Of a DNA stretch of 64,000 nucleotides, positions 12,793-24,824 are shown piece by piece. The notes under the pieces are model-generated. The model saw only the letters and a list, made by a program, of their open reading frames with translations. It ran no database searches and had not been told where the DNA came from. Each line of letters begins with the position of its first letter. The stretch's first letter is position 1. The stretch is taken from contig NC_037092.1 of the NCBI RefSeq assembly GCF_002994745.2, positions 81,071,824-81,135,823 on the forward strand. The letters are read 5' to 3'. A program made the translations under genes and the position numbers. This stretch comes from Rosa chinensis (taxonomy: Eukaryota > Streptophyta > Magnoliopsida > Rosales > Rosaceae).

Positions 12793-13254
12793 GACATTAT
12801 TTATTACTTGTTTCTAAACAATATTACATATCAAGAAAGAATGTGTTGTTAATATAGTAAAATTTATTTTTAAGAATGACACATGTCAACATTTAAGTGG
12901 GCAATCTGTTAACCGGTTCAATAGGTTTCCACTATATTAATTTATTAAAAAATAATAATAATAAAGGTATGACATACATCAAGGTACCCTAGACGACCCC
13001 TTGAGAAGATAAATATATAGAAAATTACAATTTTAGGGAAGCCCTTTTACAGGGTATGGATATGCAAAATATTGTCAGAGAAAATATATATCGCGCCCTT
13101 AATGTTTAATTTGCTTGTTGCTGGTTTCCCTTAGATCTCATTTGGTTCATGAAATTGGAGTCTTAGAAAAAGAAAACTCATTCATTTCTTGTGTTTGGGA
13201 TGCAAAAAGAAATGAAATACTTTTTCTTTTCCTTTCGAAATACAAGGGAAGGTG
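12793..13254. other. AT-rich spacer
   Basis: Continuation of the repeat array that copia 1 split, then unremarkable AT-rich DNA. No gene seen. Confidence 0.4.
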
Positions 13255-13428
13255 GTGCCTGTTAGAATACATTTAGTTTGTAGAGACTCCTAATATCATT
13301 TCAGAATGTTTTCTAGATACTTATTGTAACCAGGAGTTTAGGCTCAATGTCCCCCTCTTGTATTCGGCAGTTTCATTAATCAAGGCTTGAGGGCAGTCGC
13401 ACCAGCTCTTTATTCAAAAAAAAAAAAT
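13255..13428 (+). repeat. LINE 3'-end fragment
   Basis: A stretch ending CTTGTATTCGGCAGTTTC, ATTAATCAAGG, GCAGTCGCACCAGCTC and a 12-A tail at 13417-13428. The pattern is that of plant L1 3' untranslated tails. No coding part and no target duplication recognised. Confidence 0.5.
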
Positions 13429-14079
13429 GTGGGAAAGTAGTTTCTTTCGTAGACCCAATGATTCATGTTCTCCCCTTATTTTCTTTGAATTTATTACTCA
13501 CTTTCTATTATCTTATTGCATTAGCTACAAATTTTTTAACAACTTCTGATAACTTTTTTAACGTTACCAAACACCGACAATGAAATTTCGTGGGAAGTTT
13601 AAAAAAAAAAAAAAAAAACGAAACGAAACGAGGCCTTAGAATGGTTTCGACTATTTTTCAGATCCTCTATCTTGCTTTGACCAGTTTGCATGTTATGAAG
13701 TTGGGCCATCTAAATCAGATTAGTTTTTTCTTTCCAAGCCCATTTTCTTTTGGACAATCAAGTCCGTGTGGGTTGATCGGCCCTTCTTTCTCAGGCCTTC
13801 TTTATATAGTTGGGCTAAAGTTTCTTAGCTCACTTAGGATTCAATTTCTTTGTCTTTTGTATATATGGCTGGCCCCAAAACTGAATCAAAATACAAGAAA
13901 AAAGAAGTATTTCTTTGTCCGGAGAATTTCATGGTAAAAGATAGAGACATTTTTTTCTTTTTTCTTTTCTGAGAATTGGTAAAAGATATTCTCAAAATGT
14001 TCCATTATTTTCAATTGTTAAATCATATGGGTATTTATGCATGGTAATATTTTTAGCGCAAGTAGTATTAAGAGTCGAC
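13429..14079. other. Spacer, nothing recognised
   Basis: The 115-codon frame at 13590-13937 starts in a poly-A-derived lysine run and has no domain; I do not call it a gene. Confidence 0.4.
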
Positions 14080-15628
14080 TTTTCTCCCTGCTAGGGTTTC
14101 CCTTTAGCGGAGAAACTGATCAAGTTTAAGCTGCGATGGTGGAAGGGGAAGATGTGGCTAATCATGCATGGACTGAGGCAGCTGTGTTGAATCTAATTAG
14201 GGTATCTCCGGGTTTCCCTTTATCTCTGTGGACGTCTCCTATCTCTAAAGCGCGTGGTGATATCATCATTCTTGACGGCGATCTCTAGTGTTTGGAGAGT
14301 GAAAGAACGTGTTTTGATCTGGTAGGAGAAAGGAGGTTTTTCAGTTTTCCAATTCAAGGAGCAGGAGGCAAAGACCCATGTCCTCAATGGCGACCCTTGG
14401 TTTTATAACAATTCGATGTTGTTAGTGGCAGATTACGATGGTATTCATGCTGTTGGAGAGGTACTGCTACGCTTCCTAGAGGTTTAGGTGGTGGTGACGG
14501 GGCTTTGTATTGCTATGTGCAATGAATGATCCCTAACGATACTTGGAAACAATTTGGGGCGGTTTATACGATTTGATCAAGCAATGATGGTGAGGAAGGA
14601 TCCGATGCAGAGGATCCGGGTGATCCATGATGTACAACGTTGGATATGGGCTCGGCGCATGTACAACTTTTCATCGGAGGTGGCGGTGGCTCTGGAGTTT
14701 AGGTACAAGAGGTGCAGATTCTTCATCCATGGGCAGGATGGGTGTGACAAAGGTCTTAAAGGGACGGCGGCGGCTCTATTGGCGGTGTCAGACCGAGATG
14801 GCCTGGAATCGAGCTTTGAGTTAGCACCCAGCCAGCAGGCTTTTGTGGAGGTGGGGTCGGAGATGCTCCTTGTGGGACCTGCAGAGCTAGGCTTGATGTC
14901 GGAGATGGCTAGATATATGGTGGAGGTGGATGGACTGGCGCCGGGTGCTGCAGCAAGTGCAGCTGTGGCTGCTCCGAAAAAACCGACGACCGCAGGTTTG
15001 ACCTCTGGGCCGGGCAATTCTATTATGGCTGTGGGCTCTGCTGGGTCTTCTACTGGGCTGGCGGTTAAAGGAGTCCCAATGTTGGATTTGGGTATGAGAA
15101 AGAAAATCTTTAAGCCTAGTTTGGCAATTATACCCTAGGTATTCCAGGTTGGTGAGTTGGTGGAGGTTCCAATTTCAATGGGGTCAGCTCTAAAGAAGAA
15201 GAGGGGTCGTCCGTCTGGTTGTCGGGTTAAGAAAGCGGAAGGTAAAAATGCAGGTGTGGAAGGATTTGTTTATTGCTTAGCTGTTCTGTTTAGGGTTTAA
15301 GCCGTGCAAGGGTGAGTAAGTTTCTATGAAGTTTCTAGTTTCTTTTTTTGTACCACAATTGTGTGATTGGCAAGTGAGGGCTAGTTGAATGATTTCTTTC
15401 CGTAGGAGGCCGGCGAAGCTTTGTCATTCTTGGATAGGCTTGCTTAATTGTGAGTTTCTTGTGAGCTTCCCAATGATATTAATTAGTTTGCTTTAGTTTG
15501 AATATGTTTTACTGAATTTTCTTGCCGGAACTCTTATGTAAGTTTTGTAAGGTATAGCCTATTAGCTGTTGGCTATGGCCTATTAGCTGTTGGTTATTGA
15601 CTAACAATCAACTTTTATTTAAAAAAAA
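14080..15628 (+). mobile_element. Deleted LINE: ORF1 region joined to a 3' tail
   Basis: LINE-type sequence on the plus strand ending in an A-run at 15620-15627. It carries only ORF1-like sequence and then 3'-UTR-like DNA; the whole ORF2 (endonuclease, RT) is missing. This is an internally deleted, non-autonomous LINE derivative. The left border is approximate. Confidence 0.6.
14136..15138 (+). pseudogene. LINE ORF1 (DUF4283-type gag), broken
   Basis: The frame starting at the ATG at 14136 reads MVEGEDVANHAWTEAAVLNL. Stops and frame changes follow. Across frames the order matches plant LINE ORF1: a DUF4283-like stretch ending GRPWLFDNSMLL-like near 14390-14420, NNLGRFIRFDQAM at about 14550, and the LEFRYKRC stretch near 14695 that normally precedes the zinc knuckle. 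The knuckle is not intact. The last open piece, 14554-15138, ends in a Gly/Ala-rich region. ORF1 proteins bind LINE RNA; this copy is not functional. Confidence 0.65.
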
Positions 15629-15871
15629 TGATAATATATATATATATATTTTTTTTTTGTCCAGACAATTTCATTTAAAGTAGTGACCTACAATTAAAAT
15701 ATGGGGTAAAAACTCCAAACAGTACATGTGAGCTTCATATCTCAAAAATTAGCACTTGGACCTCCCCACTTAATAAACTTCAAACTCATTTTTACGAATA
15801 ACTAATATGTTGTCAGACATGCAATACAAACGTGAGAGAGATGGTAGAGACGAATTACAATAACTTGAATA

Positions 15872-15875
<4 letters not shown>

Positions 15876-15919
<44 letters not shown>
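15876..15919. repeat. (TA)n microsatellite
   Basis: About 44 bp of uninterrupted TA. The wider stretch 15629-16270 has no gene that I can see. Confidence 0.95.
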
Positions 15920-15922
<3 letters not shown>

Positions 15923-16279
15923 ATGGTTGTCCACTATGAAATATCAATTGCAGTTTTAACAAACCTATCATAGCAAAACTCAACTTTGCTTGCTAGTGAT
16001 GTACACGGAACCAATGGGACGGGCCCAGATTGCACATGTACTGCAAGCATCTAATTTTTCTTCTATCCTTTGAATCGAAACTTGTATTTGCTCAAAACTT
16101 GTATTCCAAACTAAAGGTACGGAACACCATACCTGCAAACTACGTATAGTTCGTAGAGATAAAAAGAGATGTTTTATTTTTTCCCCTTTTTCGTGTCATT
16201 TTTGGTAATTTGACATAAGTTGTCATAGCCAACTATTACTTAAAAAATGAGAGAGGTCAAAATAACAATTTTGGAGGTA

Positions 16280-17030
16280 TGAATAGAAGTTTCCATGATA
16301 TCTGAACTATTGCGAAAGGTTTTATTTGGTATCTACAATTTTTTTTACCCCAAATGATACCTCAAGTATTGCGCAGTTACCAAATATAGTGCTGCCATTA
16401 ACTTTTTTGTTAAAGTGGTCTACGTGGCATTTATAAAAAAACTTCAAATGGTACCTGAACTAATACGAAATGTATTATTTGGTACTTACAATTTTTTTCT
16501 TTACCCCAAATAGTACCTCAAGTATTGCACTATTACCAAATATGATATTTCCGTTAACTTTCCCGTTGAAGTGGCTTACATGACATTTATATGGAGGAGC
16601 AAAATGATATGTGCAACCACACATACTAATAATCCAAGCCATGATTTGCTTACCAACTCAAAATTTAGAGGGGGAACTAAAAATTACTTTTTGATAAATG
16701 AATAATGACATAGGGTTAAAGGTGTTATTGACATCATTTACTAAAAGTATGTCGCGTTTTGAAGGACATATATCATTTTGAAATTTTAGAAACTGAATGT
16801 ACAAAAGTTAGAGTGGCCCATTTGTCGTGTATTGTTCTTAAAATTTTCCCTTTCGTTAAAGTGGCTTATGTGACATGTATTAAAAACTTTAAATGATACC
16901 TAAACTATTGGAAAATGTATTATTTGGTACCTACAAATTTTATTTTACCCTAAATGATACCTCATGTATTGTGTCCTTATTAAATATAGTATTTCCGTTA
17001 GTTTTCTCGTTAAAGTGACATGCGTGACAT
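16280..17030. repeat. Three copies of a ~165-bp dispersed repeat
   Basis: Units at about 16280-16435, 16436-16600 and 16855-17030 share the phrases ATTATTTGGTA, ACCCCAAATGATACCTCA, AGTATTGC, TTCCGTTAACTTT and AAAGTGGC-ATG-GACAT. The first two are adjacent; the third is 255 bp away. Noncoding. Confidence 0.75.
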
Positions 17031-17309
17031 GTATATACTGTAATTTGTAAACCTTGGTTGTACATATATCATCACAAAGGTTCAATAACAAAAAACTGAA
17101 AAAGTGAGAGAAGAGCAGATCATTCATGGAGGAGACTGGAGAGATGTACAAAGATCGGTTATTCATCACTTTCTACTGGCATCGTATATGATGGGCCAAC
17201 GAGAAAAGTAGGGTAATATCAAACATGCATATACCAGGAGTTCATGGAAAAAAAATTGTATTTTGACAGCGGAGAAAAATTGAACGTTGCTAGAAGTGCA
17301 TAAATTTGA

Positions 17310-17855
17310 TCACCAACGGTACACAACATCATAGTGCATGGGATAGTGGACATAGCTAGATGTCCATTGAATTGGAATACTCTCAACTTCTGGCTTCTTT
17401 TTTTCATCGGGCTTTTTCACCTCTTCAACACTTACTATTTCGACGTATCGGAGCTTCTTCCTTAATGACTGGGTCAAGCAAACCGAGTCAACCCCATCTC
17501 CGATCACCACAACTTGGTCTTTACCTGCTTCTATAGACACATCGCTCACACCTGCTTAAACAATTAGCAACTCATCAGTATTTAAATAATTGCTTATCAT
17601 ATATATCAGTACTTGGGTTTGTCTACTTTTACCATAAAATGTTTGATATTTGGTTGATGATGCATACCTTTAGTGCCGGCAGCAATCTTGAAGGCATCGG
17701 TTCTGCGTTTCTCAGAGCTAAATTGCACCTTCATCACAATCTTTTGCTGCGTAATTTAAAAACGTACAATAGTTAAATTAAGCCTTCTGTTCAAACATGT
17801 TCGAAATTAACTTCATAAGATTAATCCAACTAGGGATTAAAAGGCTTACCTTCAT
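17310..17855 (-). CDS. HMA-domain (HIPP-like) protein, copy 1
   Basis: Three exons on the minus strand: 17850-17855 (ATGAAG), 17668-17746 and 17310-17551, joined at GT/AG sites to give 327 bp, 108 residues. The protein starts MKQKIVMKVQFSSEKRRTDA and has one HMA ferredoxin-like fold over about residues 3-66 (DVSIEAGKDQVVVIGDGVDS is the second half). It then has a Lys/Glu/Pro-rich linker (EEVKKPDEKKKPEVE) and ends HYDVVYRW. In the heavy-metal-associated isoprenylated plant protein (HIPP) family a CxxC binds metal. Here that loop reads SSEKRR with no Cys, so metal binding is doubtful. The C terminus has no CaaX box, unlike copy 4. It is the only complete copy in this window with an ATG. Role unknown; related proteins are stress-associated. 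Confidence 0.85.
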
Positions 17856-17980
17856 GGTGGAGACAGGAGAGTGTACAAAAACTTGGAAGGTGATTTTCAG
17901 AGAAAAACCTATTAATTGTCTTTCTAGCTAGGACTTGGACGCTTTGAGGTCAGTTGCAAAGAAACAATGAAGCTATGTTC

Positions 17981-17988
17981 TATTTATA
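17981..17988 (-). promoter_or_regulatory. TATA box of HIPP copy 1
   Basis: TATAAATA on the minus strand, 126 bp upstream of the ATG. The same box occurs at equivalent places upstream of copy 2 (about 33027-33033) and copy 3 (51907-51914). Confidence 0.6.
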
Positions 17989-18076
17989 AGAACGAAGTCT
18001 TCGTAGGAAATATTATCCTCTCCTACTTGACTCGTCAATACTCGGTTTCTAGGAAACCAAGATTTTCAGAGAGACC

Positions 18077-18090
18077 GAGTCAAGTCAACC
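18077..18090 (-). promoter_or_regulatory. Paired W-box-like motif upstream of HIPP copy 1
   Basis: On the minus strand GGTTGACTTGACTC holds two TTGAC cores, the WRKY-binding W-box core. The block is conserved in the promoters of copy 2 (33168-33180) and copy 3 (62459-62472) while the surrounding sequence has drifted. Binding by WRKY factors is inferred. Confidence 0.5.
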
Positions 18091-19561
18091 GGGCCCTCAG
18101 ATTTGAACCCAAAATACTGACATTAGTGTGCTATGAAAAGTTGGTAGAGTAATCCAACGCGTTGAGTACAATGCAATGATTGATATAAAAAAACTAGTCC
18201 AATGCAATAAACAAATACACAGGCAATGCTGATGTATACCCAGATAATACATATATAGACAAATGTTTGTTTGGTAAGCATAGCATCTGTCTGGACCTTA
18301 TTTTATTACAAGCATATCTAGCTGACAGCAGTACGGTGGTGCTTTTCACTTTCAAGTAAAAGCTGGAAGTTCTTTCATTTTCATATTAGTGTTTATCAAT
18401 TAGACACGGCTAATTGTGCGTGAAACCATAGTGTTGCAGTGGCATTTCAAAGGATAGTTAAATTTCAATCAAACTTCACGTGTGAAAGCTTCATAATCAA
18501 TTAGTTCTTTTAGGATCATCATGGGAAGTTTCTCCACAGCGAGTCAAGTCAGTCAACAATACTAGCTATTATTCTTTTATTTCTCTCCTTCTTTACATAT
18601 ATAATAATCGAAAGAATAAAAATTAATTAGAGTCCATCAGTCACATCCTTAGTCTTCGTCAAGGCTAGGCCAACTATTTTATTTCATGTGGATGCGGACG
18701 AGTAAGCTTTAAGTTGAAGAATGCAGGTATGTCTTCTAGTAATGCTGATGTACGTCAAACATAAATGGAATAGCAAGTCAATCTAGCTACTGGTGAAAGA
18801 CAAGGGTGTTCTGCCTACGCAATGTCATATCAGTCTCAATTTAATCCATTGCTTTGATTTTAAGTAGAGAGATCGTCTGGAATTAGGGATGACAAAAATC
18901 CTCAGCGGGGCGGAGCTTCATTGGATACCTGCCCTTAATGGGAGAGAGAATTCAGAGATAAATGAGGAATGGGGAAGAGGATCCCCAATCCTCACTATCT
19001 AAGATCGGGATGGAGCGGGGATGGTATTATGATCTTCATTCCCAAACCCGCCCCAATGATATATACATATATTTAATATATATATATATATATATTATAA
19101 TATAAATTACAAATATATACATTTACTATTAGGGAAATGATGGAAAATGTCACATTAGAGTGTGAAATGATAAAAATGTCACCTAGTTTCCCTCTTGATA
19201 AAAAGGTCCATTATGAATTGTTAGTAATATTAATTTAGTCCTTATTAATAATAAAGTGATGTTAAAAAAGGTCAGTTTTTAATTTTTTTGATTCCGATTA
19301 TGCCCTTAAAGTTCACCCACGTTTGGAGAAACTCTGAGAGAATCTTCATATCCTGATCTTTCCTCTCTTTCCTCTTTGTTAATCTCACTGCATTATATCT
19401 TCTTCACTTTCCTCAGGTTGAACCAGAGGTCGGAGATAAAATTCCTCAGAGAAAAAAATTCACGGTCTTTCTCTCTCTCACTCTCTTAAGATCTCAAACA
19501 ATTTTGATCGGTTTCTTCTGCCGTGATCCTTCGAAACACGTCACCGTCGGCGAGAATAGAA

Positions 19562-20012
19562 GGACTCTCACATCTCCAGTGACAATGCCTTCGCCGCGAT
19601 CTGCAACAAGTACAATGGATACGACATCGACAAGTAGAAGGACTCTAACGTCTCCGGCGACGATGCCTTCGCTCGCCTCTACTTCGCCATTGAGTCCGAC
19701 ATTGAAGCTGCTCTTCAGGTTCAGTCTCTTTCTCAGTTTCTTTCTGATTCAAACTGTGTGTTTCGGAGCGATGAAATCTCTTTGAGAGTTCAGAATTTCG
19801 AATCTCTTTGAAATTGACTAGAATTTTAGTTATGATTTGGTTATTTTTCAAATTGAGACTGAATTTTGAGTAATTTTGATCTGCATAAAGTGGAGCTTAC
19901 TTCAAAAGAGAAAAGTAGGGCATATGCAGTTGATCTGAATGCCGAGATTCGCCGGACCAAGGCTCGATTGCTTAAAGAGTTCCCAAGTTGTAGAGATTGG
20001 CTGTGAAGAAGG
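19562..20012 (+). pseudogene. Captured SYP7-type syntaxin exons
   Basis: Two exon pieces of a plant SYP71/72/73-type Qc-SNARE. Exon piece 1 (19562-19718) reads AICNKYNGYDIDK, stop, KDSNVSGDDAFARLYFAIES, DIEAALQ and ends at a GT donor. Exon piece 2 (about 19887-20012) reads KVELTSKEKSRA, DLNAEIRRTKARLLKE and then loses frame by one missing base before FP. These are the N-terminal region of the SNARE; the SNARE motif and membrane anchor were not captured. The block AGGACTCT...GATGCCTTCGC is present twice in piece 1 (19561 and 19638). A stop, a frameshift and the truncation make it non-functional. Confidence 0.85.
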
Positions 20013-20706
20013 TTGGCCTCCACTGTTTGAATCAATTCTATTATCGTGCTTCTTCGTAATTGTGCATTTCATAAAATTGTTTGAGAAATTGATGTTTAGT
20101 GTGCTACATTCTACTCAAAACTGAAAGTTGAAAGATGATTGCACTCGGATACAGTATTTTAGTACTAGATAGTAAATTGAAGTAGAAGAACATAAAGTCA
20201 CTAGCTTCATTAATAGGATCTAAAATCTGAACCTGCTACCATCCTCTTCATCTATTGGACTGCTGCTGGAAATTGGATGGAGATGTAGCTCAAAGGTTCA
20301 AATAGCTTGGATTTTATTTGCTATTTGCTTGTGATTGGTGCAACTATGATATCTGATATTTTGTTGGTTAAAAATTTGCAGCACACACATTTTGTTTGCT
20401 TACAGAAAATTGGGATACAGGATATTTTTGTTGTATCCTCTATATTTCTGTGTCCTCATGCATCGCTAAAATTCTGTAATTTCTAGGACTGGTATAATAG
20501 CAGCTGGTATTAATTACCACTTTGCAGATTGACAGCTCTTCAAGTAGAGTATGTTTTTAATCTCATGTGTGAATCACCACTTTTTAGTTGTGTTAATGCT
20601 TTTATTCGTATCACATACATTAGTTTTCCATCATGTAAACCATTACAGGTTGTTGCTCGTTGATGATTACATAATTTAGTTGTTTATACATTTCTCTTAT
20701 TTGTAG

Positions 20707-21346
20707 CTCTTGAGAAGTTGCTGAAGGATTTTGCTAGTAGATTTGCTACTGGAAATGAAGTGTATATGGTCTCTCCTAAAATTCTCTCCTTTATACATCC
20801 CTTTAGCTTCACTCCTACCTAAGTCTCTTTGGTTTAACCAATATGAACTGACAAAACTTGTTTTAACCTAAGACATTGTGAGATGACATCAGTTAGTTGC
20901 AATAGTTCGATATCTATGTGAATGAGCCATTTTGAAATTGGTTTTTCTGAAGCAATAGAAGAGACTTGATTGTTGTTTTTTCTTTTTCCCCAACCATTTG
21001 AGCTCTTTAAAGCAAATCTGATCAATTAGATGTTTCTAATTGCAGACTGACGTGTTCTTAGCACCATAGATTACTATAGCTACAGCAAGGTTCAATATAA
21101 ACATGGTAAACTCTATTCCATTTCTATATTCGATCTTTTCCTTGGTCTTTAATTTGCTTTTTGACTTTAGAGCACCAATAGTTTCCTCCTGATCATTTTA
21201 TTTTGAGAATTGAGAGGTTTGCATTCTCTGTAAATTCTATGAAATAACTTCAGGGTTAAACTGAAATAGTAAATTTTGTAGCTCTTTATTAATATCTTAT
21301 TCAATATTGTCTAGTTCCAACTTCGATGAGGAAACAAGAGGCATCC
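20707..21346 (+). pseudogene. Captured zeta-class glutathione S-transferase exons
   Basis: Three short exons with splice sites kept: 20707-about 20765 (LEKLLKDFASRFATGNEV), 21046-21105 (TDVFLAP, stop, ITIATARFNINM) and 21315-21346 (FPTSMRKQEAS). They match the C-terminal helical domain of plant GSTZ, maleylacetoacetate isomerase, where the family reads LAP-x-IYAA-x-x-RFN-x-DM then FPTL-x-RLHEAY. The N-terminal glutathione-binding domain with its catalytic Ser is absent. Stop codons show decay after capture. Confidence 0.82.
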
Positions 21347-21734
21347 GTAAGTGTTGAAATTTATCATGAAGATCCAAAGTGAAGCTATTTTCTTATGAAA
21401 CAAGATGTATTTGAAGTGGAATGTGCAGTGAATGTTTGAGGCAATCCACCTCAGTGGCTTTACACTACCACATATAAAGCAAGCTTGCATATTTTAATCC
21501 TATGTAATTTAGGTTCATTTTATTTGTATTGGTTTTGCTATAAGCTTCATTTGTGATTGCAAAGAATTAGACAGACTTGTTATTCTTTTTATTTATAAAA
21601 TTTTTGGGTGACATTGGAACAATAGAGAATTGATTTCTTTTTTATTAAAAAAAATTGACTTTACGGCTTGCAAAGCATGCCTTAAACCAAATTTTACGAC
21701 GCACAAGAGATCTATTTTACGTCACTGTTATACA

Positions 21735-22507
21735 CATGTCACTAAGTTGACCAGGGATTGACAGTGACATGGTTAGTTACTTTGCCAATAACTTGAGGTT
21801 AACAGTGACTTGGCCATGGATTGACAGTAACATGGTCAGTGACATGACCAATAACTTGACCATGGATTGATTGTGACATGTTCATGACTGTGACATGGCC
21901 AGTAACTTGACCGGTGACCTGAGATTAACAATGACTTGGTTTGTGACCTCATTAACTAGGGCCTTGGTCATGGATTGACAGTGACATGGCCAGTAACATG
22001 GCTAGTAACAGTGACATGTTCATAACAGAGACATGAGGTTAACAGTTACCTGGTCAGTGACATGCCAGTGACTTGGTTAATGACTTGGCTATCGACTTGC
22101 GATCAACATTAGATATGAACAATGACATGTTCATAACAGAGACATGAGGTTAACAGTTACCTGGTCAGTGACTTAGTCAGTGACATGCCAGTGACTTGGT
22201 TAATGACTTGGCTATCGACTTGTGATCAACATTAGATATGACTAGTGACCTGGCCAATGACATGTTCATAACAGAGACATGAGGCTAACAATTACCTGGT
22301 CAGTGACTTGGTTAATGACTTGTTATGACCAGTGACATGTTGATAACAGAGACATGAGGTTAACAGTTACCTGGTCAGTGATATGGAAATAACAGTGACT
22401 TGGCCAATAACATGGCAAATGACATGTAATTGACAGTGACTTGGTTAATGACTTGGCTATCGACTTATGATCAACATTGAATATGACCCGTGACATGTTC
22501 ATAACAG
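21735..22507. repeat. Minisatellite with GTGACATG/GTGACTTGG units
   Basis: About 770 bp built from short words such as AGTGACATGG, CAGTGACTTGG, TTAACAGTTACCTGGTCAG and ATGTTCATAACAGAGACATG. A higher-order period of roughly 110-130 bp is visible from about 22010 to 22500 (TTCATAACAGAGACATGAGG recurs at about 22018, 22131, 22264, 22330). It sits in the middle of MULE A, between the plus-strand and minus-strand gene fragments. Confidence 0.88.
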
Positions 22508-22799
22508 AAGATCTATAAAAATAATGTTTCATTAAGGAAAACTAAACATTCCAATGATGACACCATAAAAAGGATAAAAAAGTTATTTGATTTGGTAAGC
22601 TAGAGTTTACAATAAGCATAGATCAAGTGGACTAATTGAATAAGCATAATAAATAAACAAAAAACAATAGCAAAGATCATAGCTTTTCCAATGCTCCACT
22701 TAGCATCCAGCAAAACACATAAGCAAAATTCACAAATTGTTCAAAAAAAAAAAAACATTTTAATTTTCATGTCACATGCAAATCATAAACAATCAAGAT

Positions 22800-22930
22800 C
22801 AATCGAAAACACAAAAATGAAGTAAGGCTACAAGTACTATCAGATTATTACAAATTCATCAGATTATTACAAATCTGATATTAGAAAAATAAGAAGTAAG
22901 GCTACAACTACTATCAGATTATTACAAATT
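22800..22930. repeat. Short direct duplication inside MULE A
   Basis: GAAGTAAGGCTACAA-TACTAT followed by CAGATTATTACAAAT occurs twice (from about 22819 and about 22891). The remaining stretch 22510-23600 has no recognised gene. Confidence 0.6.
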
Positions 22931-23605
22931 CATCTTCAACAAATTATTATGCATTCATCTTTAGCAGACATTTTCTATGTCGTGAATGGGGTGTAACTAG
23001 ACAAATGAGATTTGGGTACTGATACATGCGAAGCAAAACAAGGCCGGTGTCATCTCATGTAGCATATTAGGGCAGATAATCTGTTGAAGCATGGTTCATA
23101 GTTTACTCGCATCAATCCAATATTCAGCAAGGTTCCATCACTGGTTCTTCACCTCTTCAGTGAAGCATGTCTAGTGTCACCTAAATGCTTATGTAATTGA
23201 TTCCTGCAGCAGAAAAACCATCCACATCCAACTAATTAACATTACTAGAAAACTAGAACTATAATTATGATAAGAACAAATGAACCAAACAAATTGCTAC
23301 AAAGTGAACCAAACTTGATGCTATGCTAGTTAGACTATCCAAAATTTCAAGCATGGATAGTGCAAATGATGTTCAAAACATCAAATTCGAAATCAAATAA
23401 GCAGATGGACGAAGAAACAGAACTTCATATTCTTAGCAACAAATTCAAATAACCATAATTTTCCTTTTTTGTTTTACATGTAAAACTACTAAACTAATAA
23501 AACCCACCAAGCCCAACACTATTCCCTGATCACCACTAATAGAACTGTAATACTAAGAACAAAATGTGAAAAAGAACTTGGTGAACAAAGAAACAAAGTT
23601 CACAC

Positions 23606-23790
23606 TTATTTGGAATGATTCACAAACCTTTCGACCTTGGCATCATTCAAATTCAGTCCAACCATAGCCTCACCCAATCCACAGCTCACATCAGCAAGTA
23701 TATTCGGGTCATTGTAATGGGTCACAGCCTGCACAATTGCCCTGCCCCGCTTCAATGGAATGTCAATGCAATATAATCTATTAAATATCA
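23606..23790 (-). pseudogene. Captured PDX1 C-terminal fragment
   Basis: About 54 codons match the C terminus of plant PDX1, the synthase subunit of pyridoxal 5'-phosphate (vitamin B6) synthase: [42 protein letters not shown], then a stop at 23606. The family's terminal stretch has the same order. Upstream of about 23790 the similarity ends abruptly, so the catalytic TIM barrel is missing. The fragment itself is uninterrupted. It lies on the arm opposite to the syntaxin and GST pieces and is transcribed towards them. Confidence 0.88.
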
Positions 23791-23875
23791 CATTCCAACT
23801 ATGAAAAAGGCACGAAAGATCAAATAACATAATTATAAAAATTTCAAATCAACAACAGTACAGTTCACTAGTTCA

Positions 23876-24780
23876 TTACTTCAAGAAACTAGAAACTTTG
23901 AAATGTTCTTTATGAGTTTTCATGCCAAAGCCAATGAGTCTACAAGAAAAAAAAAACTTAGAAATTGATCGAGTTTGGATTAAGATTTTGAAGAGATTGA
24001 GAGAGTTGGAGCCTTGGAGAGATTGGAATCGAAAAGCCAATGGATCTGCATGAGACATTTTTTATGAGATAGGAGTTAGTTTCTTTATCTTCATATTACT
24101 TAAATATCTTATCCTTTACGTTCTGAATTTGCAATATGAAGATGATCCTACTTGGTGATCAAGAGCTAATGCAAGTCCAAAAGGGAACAATTGAAAAAGC
24201 TTTTGGAACAATATTCTTATAGATGGAAAAAGGCAACAAACCAATCGTTCACAGGGTTTGAAAGAACCACATACATATTTTCACATTTGAATTCAAGCTT
24301 CAAACTCGGATTCATAGAAAAAGGCAACACACCAACTGTTCATAGAAAAAGATAACAAACCAATCAACTTCAAATTCCAAGCATATTCAATGAAGTTAAT
24401 AGAATTCAAGCTCGGATTGAAAACAAAATAGATATTCAACTCCAAAATGATCAAATTCAAAGCTCAATAAGGGGAGAATCAACTTCCATTTCATTTAGAG
24501 AAATCGAGCAAGTAAGAATAGAAAATCAAAATCGCTTAAGCTATACGAGATTGAAATTTACCAATCGACGAGGCTGACTTGATCTTCGTAAAGCGAAAGA
24601 GTGAGATTTGTGAGAGATAACACATAAACAATAACAATCAAGCAAAGGACAGTGCCGAAGGGGCTTTCATCAAATTTCAACAATCAAAGCAACACAGATA
24701 GTCAAATTCAACACTAAACCATCAAAATTGAGAGAGCAAAAATCAGAAAGAGCCTTACATGTGCTTCGAACATGGTTGCG
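23876..24780 (-). other. MULE A interior, unidentified
   Basis: Minus-strand frame 23876-24058 (60 codons) and exon-like pieces near 24560-24600 and 24765-24800, the latter followed by a GT donor. They may be further captured exons, but I recognise no family. Confidence 0.3.
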
Positions 24781-24824
24781 AATCGAACTGATGGACGATC
24801 GGCCGGATTATGACCTTAGCAAAG

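Larger units (their letters stand above)
17219..18835 (-). repeat. Duplicated HIPP gene unit 1 (gene plus ~1 kb upstream)
   Basis: The gene and its upstream DNA recur downstream. Blocks such as GGTGGTGCTTTT (18331; 33419), CACGTGTGAAAGCTTCATA (18478; 37759) and TTCTAGTAATGCTGATGTACG (18733; 37956) show that copies 1 and 2 are products of a segmental duplication. The copy 2 unit is interrupted by the foldback MULE and two MITEs. Confidence 0.8.

Noticed and set aside
13255..13428. SINE
   Set aside because: No A or B box; the sequence fits a LINE 3' tail better.
13590..13937. 115-codon hydrophobic ORF
   Set aside because: Starts in an A-run, no domain, no splice or promoter support.
14577..15017. 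146-codon minus-strand ORF
   Set aside because: Opposite-strand shadow of LINE ORF1; Ala/Ser-rich with no recognisable family.
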